Below the pieces are notes generated by a model. That model was not told where the DNA came from. It saw nothing but the letters and a program-made list of their open reading frames with translations, and made no database searches. A DNA stretch of 64,000 nt, from assembly GCA_022885665.1 (NCBI GenBank), contig JAGQDJ010000156.1:496001-560000 (forward strand), written 5' to 3'. Source of the DNA: Triops longicaudatus (lineage: Eukaryota > Arthropoda > Branchiopoda > Notostraca > Triopsidae). The translations under genes were made by a program, and so were the position numbers. This document shows positions 55,580 through 64,000 of this stretch, one piece after another (position 1 is the first letter of the stretch; each line of letters begins with the position of its first letter).

Positions 55580-58500
55580 CTATCCAGGATTTTATGAACC
55601 TTGATTTGATCCACCATAAAACCTTACCTTGATACACACCGCTTCCTATTCTTCCGTAACCACTTTGCGACTGAAAATGGCTTTCGCAAATTGCCGATTC
55701 TTCGGGATGGATTTCAACCCGCTCAAGCATTACTGCGATACACTGTTCTAATGTATCTAATGTGTGGTGATTAGGATCCTGGCTCCTAAACAGTACTTAT
55801 TAGATATAACTACATCTGGTACGCAGCTCTGTCTATTCTTTCATACTTAAAATTGGTCCTTAACGAAGATAAGGCTTCGCGAGCTACTTGTAATTCTTCC
55901 CGGTTTTGGTGGTAGCGAGTGGCACTCTGAGAACTTCCATATGTGCGATCCATTACAGGCCTTTGTAAGGACCGGGTAGCATCATCCGACGTAATTTTGT
56001 GATTTTGCACGAGTCGGTCCTTGACTCCTAATTGCCTTTTCAGGTCTGCGATCTGACGATCCTTTTCTTCCAGTTTCCGCTGAAGCTCGATCTGTATGAA
56101 AGTGGAAAAGAATTAAATATTCACGAAAACATGCAATTAGAAACGACATACAAACGTATATGAATGATTATACAACAAATTACCTTTTCTCTGATTAAAT
56201 TCTGGTTTTGCACAGTGCAAGCCAACAGCTCCTGGTGTATTTGGGCCATTGCGACTTCTTGCTCATTTAATATGACCGCCAACGCTGATTGGTTTCCTTC
56301 CATATTCATGCACTCCTAAATAATAGAACCCAGTTCTAATATTTTCATTCTACAGTTTTTCAGGTTACCTCTTTAGCTTTATGAAATTCGTTCTGCAAGG
56401 CGTTGCATCTCTTGTCCACATTTTGCAAACGAGACTGGAGCACCGCAAAAACCGCTTCTTCTGACACTGTGCATGTTCCACGACTTTCTTTAGGTCTTTC
56501 AACTTCCACGGAATTCAGCAACTGCAATAAACAATACAAGAAACACTCTTGAAAGAGCTCTGAAAGCAAATTTCGTGAAACCCCTTTCGACACGTTCCCG
56601 ACACAATTACATAATAGCTGAATACTTGGGACGAAAGCTGAAAGAGTCATAGGGCTTTCTGTTTCAATTTACAAACAAAGCACACAATTAATTCCCTTTC
56701 ATCTTCAACTAGTAAAAGCTCGGAGAGAAAGCCCTGAGTGGCTATTTAGCTATCGCAAATAAAAATGTAGAAACCCAAGTTCTAATGAATACCCAATAAT
56801 TGGCACGATGGCTAAAGAAAGTTTAATACGAGGTGAAACAAACACCTCATGAAATTTCAAACCTAGCCGTGATGTTTTGAGAAATCACGACCCCAGTAAT
56901 AGGAACTGTGGTTTCGAAAATGTATTTATGTGTGTATTGAACTTGTGTTGTTCACTTTCTACTAAGGAATTTCTCAAAATATGGTCAAAATTGCCACTTG
57001 TTAATGCCGACGGTCTCCAAAATACGATGTATATTTCATGTAAAACTCAAACGTGTACTGTATACTAGCGAGGTCTTCAGCCTTGGTAGAGCTACTCGTA
57101 AAGAGTACATTAACAAATTAGGCTGACTTTCACCTCTAGCTCTCCTATTATTAACCTTTTGTTCTAATTCGCATAATAATGTAAAGTTCTGCCTTTTTTA
57201 TTATTTTTTTTTTTAAGTTTCGAATGTATCAGTTTTATAGCGTAATTCGTCTGTATCAATGAAGTGTAAAGTAAAAGAGGGTAGACTGTAAGGAGAGGTG
57301 ATTGAAACAAAATATAGTTCGCGAACTATAGGTATCGTGGGGTTATTAAAAAACCCTTACTGCAAGTAACGCAAATTAGTCGCGGAAACGCTTCGTGGGA
57401 AAGACCTCGGGTTGCATGAGAAATTAATATAATTCTGATGTGGCCACTTTCCTTTTTTCGCATTTATTGCAGTCTAATAAACATTCAAATGTTCCAATAA
57501 AACTTCTAATTGCAATATAAGCTAAAAAAATTAATAAAAATAAATACAAAGCAAAGACAATCGTTTTCTAAAGCAGTTTTACGTCAGCGATGCTATGATA
57601 CGACTGAAACAAAAGAACATAAAAATAATAACATAAGAAAAATAAATAAAAATAAAATAAAATAAATAAATAAATAAAAAACCAAGTATTTCCTCGTTTG
57701 TTTAAGTAGTGTAATTTTATAATAGAGTTTAGCCCATGCACTAACTGCACTCATGGAAATTGTGATGGACCACGCCTCCATCTTACTGAACAATCTCAGT
57801 CGATACAACTATTACACAAGTGACAAAAAAAATCATGACGTGAAAGTATCTGGTCACTCTGGTATTATTAAGCCTCCGGAGGCTACAGTTAATGGTCCGT
57901 GACACCTTTTTGTTTCTCAAAATGAAGTTATAAGTAACACCGATGCCGCAAAAGCGAGACAATGGTAACACTGTCAGAACTCCGCCTTTACTGAGCGAAA
58001 GTCTGTCTTCTTTTTAGGTTCCTTATACTTTTCTGTGTCAGGAAATTTCAAAGAACTTGAAAGTGAGCGTTTATGAGAGCTTTTCTATGGGTAAAAGAAA
58101 TGGACAATGTATAGTGCGTATGTCTGAAATGCAGGTTACTAGGCCTACATTTTTCAAGCGCGTTTATTTAGGAGACAACCAACACCCACGCTGTATGTTG
58201 GTCAGGCGGTCACCTCAGGCGTCTTGGCATGTTTCGGAATGTCTTAAATTACACTAAAATATCCCATTTCCTGCCTCATAACACGCTATGAAAGCAAAGG
58301 GCCGCAACCCACATGTTAAGAGGAGAAAGGAAAAGGGCTTCATCATGTTGCCAGGTAATAAACGGTGAGAAAAGTAAAATAATGAAAGGGTTTTGAAATG
58401 AGCACCTCCAGGGAGGGATCACATAGAATAAACAGAATATACATGTTGATACGAAAGATCTGTAAAGACAAATTTTCTAAAGTTTCAGTCGTTTAAAAGC

Positions 58501-61500
58501 TGTTAATCTGTGCAACAACCACGTATTTATTCCAAATTTTCAATGATAAAACTTATGTTCCATTTCTTAAACACTTCACTTTTTTAAAGTGATTCGTTTC
58601 TGCGAAATCTAAGGTAATACAAATTTAAAGAACAGCAGAAACTCCGAAATTCTGAGTGATGCGGAAATGTAGAGAATGAGTTATCCCATGTAAGTAACGG
58701 ACCATTGTGCACAGATAAGTATCAGACCATAATAATGTTAGGTTACGCTTTTGTTATCCAATGTACTTGCTTATTTCGCCTTGGGAAAGATGCTTAGTTC
58801 CCATCACGCTTCGTTAAAAGGTTTCGAAATGGCATTGTCACAAGAGTCAATGTTAAGACCTCGTATGAATACACAAAAAAGCGCTGTTGTTCTATAAGCA
58901 CGAAATGAGCTCAACGCAGGAAGTAACGTTCGCATAAAAAAGGGCAGCCACATTCTCATAAGAAGACTCCTTACTTGAACAGAAAAGGAAAATTGTTTCT
59001 TATTTTAGTCAAAGTAATAAGATTTACAAAAACACAAGTGGCGGACAGGTTTCTAACTGATATCTGAAAGCGCGGAGAAAGTCCAGCTAAACAGAACACT
59101 TCCTTCCTGCTTTAGGGTAAGAAAGCTCTAACACGGTTCAAGTTGGAAAACAATCCAAGACAGCGTAAAAGAATATAAAAGTTAAGTTCCTTAAATATTT
59201 AAAATTCACTAGACTAAAATAGATAAAAAAATAGTTTATAAAAGTGGCTGGGACAACTACGGAAATTTCAAAGCGCGATATAAGTTCAGTTCACATTTTT
59301 TATTTTATTATTATTATTATTACTTTTTTGCCGTGCAACTTAAGTCAATCTCGAGAATTTTTCGCAAGTTTCGAACGGTGAGCAATAGCGGATCTAAGTT
59401 AACTGTAATTTTTTGTATTTATTTTTGAAATAAATATACCAAAGCGATTTTAGTTCACACATTTCACTTGAAACTGAATACTTGCCCGCGAGTTTTTCAT
59501 CGTGAATTTCAAGCTGTAGTTGTTTTTTGTTGAAAATTTCGGTGAATAGCGGGAAGATTTTGATACACTTGGTACGTTCTGACCGTGCTTTAAAAAAGAA
59601 TTTCTCAGCTAATCATGATCAGAAGTATTCCAACCGTAAGAAGACTAACCTTACTGCGCTACTTTACTGGTATTTTAAAATTAAAACTTACCGTGCAAGT
59701 CGTATACTAAATATGCTACACATAAACCATATAAAAAGTCTCCTTTTTATTATTGTTAATGTATGACTTTTAGCGAATATATGGTGCATTTATTTTAGAT
59801 ACGCAATAACGCTCAACTCCACAAAATATAATGTATAGACCAAAGCTAAACTTTTCCGGAAAAAGGCGATTTTTGCATTTTTTTTCCCCCACGAAGTTGC
59901 GCACAAATTTTGTAAGCCTGCCAAACAAAACGCCTGGAACATAATACCCGTACAGTCGGTCCCGGATATATGACATGCCAAAAGCCAGAAGAAAATTTTC
60001 TTGCATCTGAGTTATGTTTATACAGAAATTCACTGCAGTTTTCCGACAACCGGTCTGAGCAGTGTTCCCTTATAAGCGATTGTTCCTGCGTTCGGGTACG
60101 CTACATCCGTGTTCAACTATTTCATCGTGAAATCTGAGTTTTCTTTCCCAGTTAGGACTTGCCGCCCTTTTATGTTGTAAAAACGAAATAAATCGTCTAC
60201 AGCTGTAAACTAAAATTAAGGAATAAATTAAGAAACAGAATAGCGAGTACCATCTATACCTATTTTACCAATACTCTATTTTAGCACCTTAAAGTTATGG
60301 AAAGCATGCGTAGACTAATTGTAGACTGCAACTATTAAAAACGTCTTAACAGTTAGAAATCTTCAATAGATTGCCTCTTTTTCTCTAATGTAGCAACGTA
60401 GGTGTCGAGCACTACGTTACTAGCCTAATGACCGTTGTTTGACGTCAGTTAAGTTTCGCTCTCCATCTCTGATTCACTTCACGATCAATCTCACACGAGA
60501 GCAAACTTCTTAGCCATACAATTAAATCGCCTTCAGACACGAATTTCCTTTAACTTGCAAAATGGAGTGAGCAACTTATGTTTCAAGCGAACGATTCAGT
60601 AATATTACAGTCCTTGTTAGCCTTTTTTTACACACATAACACGCAACTAAGAATACGGAAATAGTTTCACTTCTCACCTTATCTCGCCGCCGTCCCATTC
60701 CCTTGGAAGGCCACTTCATGTCTGTTCTTTACAAGCTTTAAAATACCCAGTCACAGTGAAACCAAGTGAACACAGACCTGGGTGCAGTCTCAGCCAACAA
60801 GCATAGACTATCACTTGATCCACAGGTGCTCAAGCCTTAAGGCGAAAAGGCGAAGCGGGAACTCTTACTATGCAGAATCACGCAGCCACACACCATAAGG
60901 AAAAGGCCAGCTGAGATAATCTCTCACAACTGAAGAAGGAATCGACAACTAAGCCAGGGACACCTTGAACTTTAGCTTCCAGATGCCTTCACAAACACCC
61001 ATAGAAGCCAGGACGCAACCCGGGAAGTTCGAGTCTTCCCACGTTCGAATGTTCGGTGTCAAGAAGCTGAAACTGAATTCACGATAAAGTTCAGAAGAGT
61101 ACAGTCACAGTAAGGAGCTCCTAATGAGCATCTGCCGGTTGTTGGGCAAGATTTGAATTTTCTGGGAATCAACCTACGCTACGGAAATAACAGATATTGT
61201 GAAAAAATGTTAGAAAGGACAGCGAAGGAAGGTTGTGTAATATGAGAATATTCTTTGGATGCAAAATAAACGTTTAAACCTTTCACGAATTACGGGATAC
61301 AACTCCTTGATCTTGGCTCTTATAGATAAGTACGTCACAAGGTATTCCTAGAATTCGGAGACGACACACAACGTGTCCTTTCTTAGAGTTAAAAAGGGGA
61401 GCAGCAAAAAAGTTCTAGTATTTTCGAGAATTCTTTGTTTTCTCAGACTAATTTTTTTCTCACACTTTGTTTAACAAAATGACCAGTAATGCTAGAAAAG

Positions 61501-64000
61501 CTTTGCGAAGACGTTTAGCCCCCCACGTCAATCCTCATGTCTCCGTCCACTGAAGCGATCATGTGAATGACGTGAAAAAATCTGTTTACGAACGCTGAGC
61601 GTTTCCTAACGTTTATTCATACTTAAAGAGCTTCACTATTTGTTATGCTAGTGTGCTAGTGTGACTCTAGCAGGGTTTTCCTCTTTCCGATCTCCGGTAT
61701 TTCGCACTGTCTACTGGCTGCTAATGGTGCACTGAAAAACGTTGACTTTGTAGACAAAAACACGCTTTTTAACTTACCTTGAAAAAAATAAATAAATAAA
61801 AGACTGGCTGAAAAGATTTAACTGCCAAGGCACGCTTCACCTTGGGTAGGAGTGAGTTACACGGTAATTTTTCGATTGTTTAAAAAGAGTTTAATCTAGT
61901 TTCTTTTTTTTTCTTGAAATAGTACTATTCCAAATGTTTTTAGTTTACCTCCGATTCCAAAAAGGAGCAAAATATTGATAACAATTGGGAAACAGAGCAT
62001 CGCTATATCTCACTCTATGATTTGCGGAGAGTATTGGTCCGAAAATGGTGCTCTCGTACGGATGCTAAGCACACGCGAGTACGATGACCTTGCCTTATTT
62101 GAATAAATGCGTTGTGTTCCGCGTAATTCGTTGGAAAGGGTAAAAACACTACCCTGCAAATGGTTCCCCAAAGTCCCTTGGACGGTGTTATAGAAGTACA
62201 GAATCGAAGAAGTTGACGAACTAATTTTCACGAGTTTTTGTAGCCAAGTCACTAAACCGTCTCCGTGAAGCACTGGAATCAAGACTGAAGCGCAAAGGCT
62301 TGGCGAAATCCCCAAATCTGTAGGCAAGACAAGTGTGCCAGCCTAACCTACTTTTTACATGTAGGCTTCCCCCCCCCCAAAAAAAAAAGAAAAAAAAAGT
62401 CGGAAGGAATGAACCGATTTTGTGGTTTCCTCGTTTCACTATAAAACAAGCACAAACTGACAGCTTGGACTAATCAGCCACAAGTGTATCACTGTAAATG
62501 AATACCCCGCCTTACATGTGTTACTACTACGCTTCGTTCGTGACCTACGGGGAAGTGTATCCCATTTTAGGCGACAGTTGTGGTAGAAAGTGCACAATTT
62601 TTATGTATGGGATTTTCTGGCCAGCGAGCTTACTACACGTAAAGTAATTACTGCCTACGGGTTTCGGTCAAAATAAAGAACCAAATCCACTGACCCATAT
62701 CTAAGCATAGAAAGCCTATACTCATGTGTTTCATTTTTAGCACGCCATATACCACATGCTCTTCAAATCCACGAGAAACTTTAACCCTTTTAAAGTTTAG
62801 AAATCCAGTAACACAGAAACGAAAAAACGTACCAGCTTTTGTAGGTCGATCAATTGTTGGCGGGTGCGATGCAAATCCTCGAGCAAAACTTCGTACGGTG
62901 CGGATTTCTTATCCTCGTCGTTTAAAGTTATGCTAGTGTGAAATTGACGCATGGATTGTTTCACACAGTGCAACGCATTTGGATGGGAATAAATGGGTCC
63001 ATGGGCAACACTCGTGCACGGACTTGTTTGTTGGGAAGATCCTTCCACTTCCCTGTCTTCAAACTCCATACTTTCTTCGACAGATTCCTTTTGCTCGCTT
63101 GGCAGTGAAAAATCGTCCCTTGATACACTACCAACGTGTATTTCTACAACGCTAGTAGCATTCTTATCGTTTGCTTCCTGATTCTTTTGCGACGGCAATG
63201 CGGGTAGGGCCCTTCGAATATTCCTAATCAATCAACAGATTTTGTAAGAGCTTTATTTTTAAAACTCGCACAATAATTGCAACAGACAAAATGATAAGAA
63301 TACAGAAAAATATGCTTTTAAAAATGAGTCAATGCAAAATAGATAAGTGACTTAACAATAAGTAATAGAACTAAGTGAAAATACGGCAACAAGCAAAGCT
63401 CACAACCTGGTCATAATACACAAAAGTATTTAAAAATAATCTAAAAATATATAAAGGCCTCGAAGAAATAAAATTAGGTAACGAAAGTATAAACAACTTA
63501 TGGAAATATCTTATAAAAACATATAATAAAAATATATAATGAAAATTAATAATAATGGAAATATCTAATAAAAAAAATAATATAAATACATAATGAACAT
63601 TAATAACAAAAATAAATAATGGAAAATTAATAATAAAAATTAATAATAAAAATAAATAATGAAAACTAATATTAAAAATAAATAACGAAAGTGCGTTTTG
63701 AATATGGAGATGCCAGTGAGCAACGCTCTCAATTAGATTCAATAATGAAAATAATCAGCAGCGAAAAGGTACTTACTTGCATTCTCCGGACGACTGGCTC
63801 TTCCAAAATTCTAAAGCAGCTGGCTTACGCTTATTAGTCAGTGACGAAACACCTAGAGACGGCAATTCTCGTTTCCACGAGTCCAGGTCTTCTCGGTTTT
63901 CTGATTCTGTACTAGCCGGCTTTGGTTTGGCCCGATCTTGACTAACAGATCTTACGGGGGTCTTAACTTGCACTTGCGGTGGTCGCTTGGACGATTTTCC
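55237..64000 (-). CDS. DIXDC1: Dixin / DIX domain-containing protein 1 (3' part, 5' end outside window)
   Basis: Positive regulator of Wnt signalling that joins Dishevelled/Axin polymers through its DIX domain and can link to the cytoskeleton. Exons: 64000-63777 (partial), 63223-62833, 56521-56369, 56315-56184, 56091-55847, 55785-55628, 55579-55389, 55320-55237. In total 1578 nt, 525 residues here, phases consistent. Order: Ser/Lys-rich linker, low-complexity acidic region, coiled coil (YEVLLEDLHRTRQQLIDLQKL onward, then VLQSRLQNVDKRCNALQNEF and IELQRKLEEKDRQIADLKRQL), the HHTLDTLEQ motif seen in vertebrate Dixin, then DIX (VVYYTDRTVTPFMSVVP, VTLRDFK-like ITLRDFK, FEGKIIAWVEEDH). The AWVEEDH ending is Dixin rather than Axin or Dishevelled. 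The CH domain of long isoforms would be upstream. The 48-bp intron 55580-55627 may be retained in frame. Confidence 0.92.
56522..62832 (-). other. Dixin intron (6.3 kb)
   Basis: Separates two parts of the coiled-coil region (LQKL and LLNSVEV). It contains AT-rich simple sequence (for example 57530-57680) but no recognised gene or well-formed mobile element. It could house an alternative promoter, since vertebrate DIXDC1 has isoforms that lack the N-terminus; that is inference. Confidence 0.8.
63224..63776 (-). other. Dixin intron with AT-only degenerate tandem repeat
   Basis: 553-bp intron. About 63520-63690 consists almost entirely of degenerate repeats of AATAATGGAAAATTAATAA-like units. 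Confidence 0.75.

Noticed and set aside
55786..55822. 28-nt or 37-nt Dixin introns using donors near 55813 or 55822
   Set aside because: Too short to be plausible. The donor at 55846 gives a 61-bp intron and reproduces the conserved NFKSQDPNHHTLDTLEQ-like segment.

Overview
This is a window from a metazoan nuclear genome. It holds four spliced protein-coding genes whose 49 reconstructed introns are all GT-AG, with AT-rich introns and spacers. A Methuselah-like GPCR, introns mostly of 48-76 bp in one gene beside an 18-kb intron in another, and a Jagged/Serrate-type Notch ligand together suggest an arthropod or other ecdysozoan-like invertebrate. The species cannot be named from sequence alone. 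There are no bacterial features (operons, CRISPR, ribosome-binding sites). I saw no tRNA or rRNA gene.

Layout: (1) 1-1331, the 3' flank of the first gene, with a small hAT-like MITE at 258-390. (2) 1332-33128, minus strand: a complete Jagged/Serrate gene with 18 coding exons and 1267 codons. Its reading frame stays consistent across all 17 junctions. It encodes a signal peptide, MNNL/C2 region, DSL domain, 16 EGF repeats, vWFC/cysteine-rich region, one membrane segment and a 146-residue tail. Its second intron is 18.4 kb. (3) 33129-44330, an 11-kb spacer without a recognisable gene. (4) 44331-54149, minus strand: the complete Aquarius (AQR) intron-binding RNA helicase, 22 coding exons and 1421 codons, mostly tiny introns. 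Its single large intron (48727-52560) contains (5) a complete Methuselah-like class B GPCR on the opposite strand (50440-52425, 5 exons, 527 codons). The same intron holds a hAT-like MITE nested in a Tigger/pogo-like MITE. (6) 54150-55236, a spacer with one unrecognised two-exon small ORF on the plus strand. (7) 55237-64000, minus strand: the 3' part of a Dixin/DIXDC1 gene (coiled coils plus C-terminal DIX domain). Its 5' end, expected to carry the CH domain, lies beyond the window.

The genes are not an operon. Jagged (Notch ligand) and Dixin (Wnt/Dishevelled-Axin network) are both signalling genes, AQR is a spliceosomal factor, and the GPCR is a cell-surface receptor. The most notable structural observations are the antisense nested GPCR, the transposon-in-transposon with an intact 8-bp target duplication, a dispersed family of Tigger-like MITEs, a 48-bp stop-free in-phase Dixin intron, and the 16-EGF organisation of the Notch ligand.
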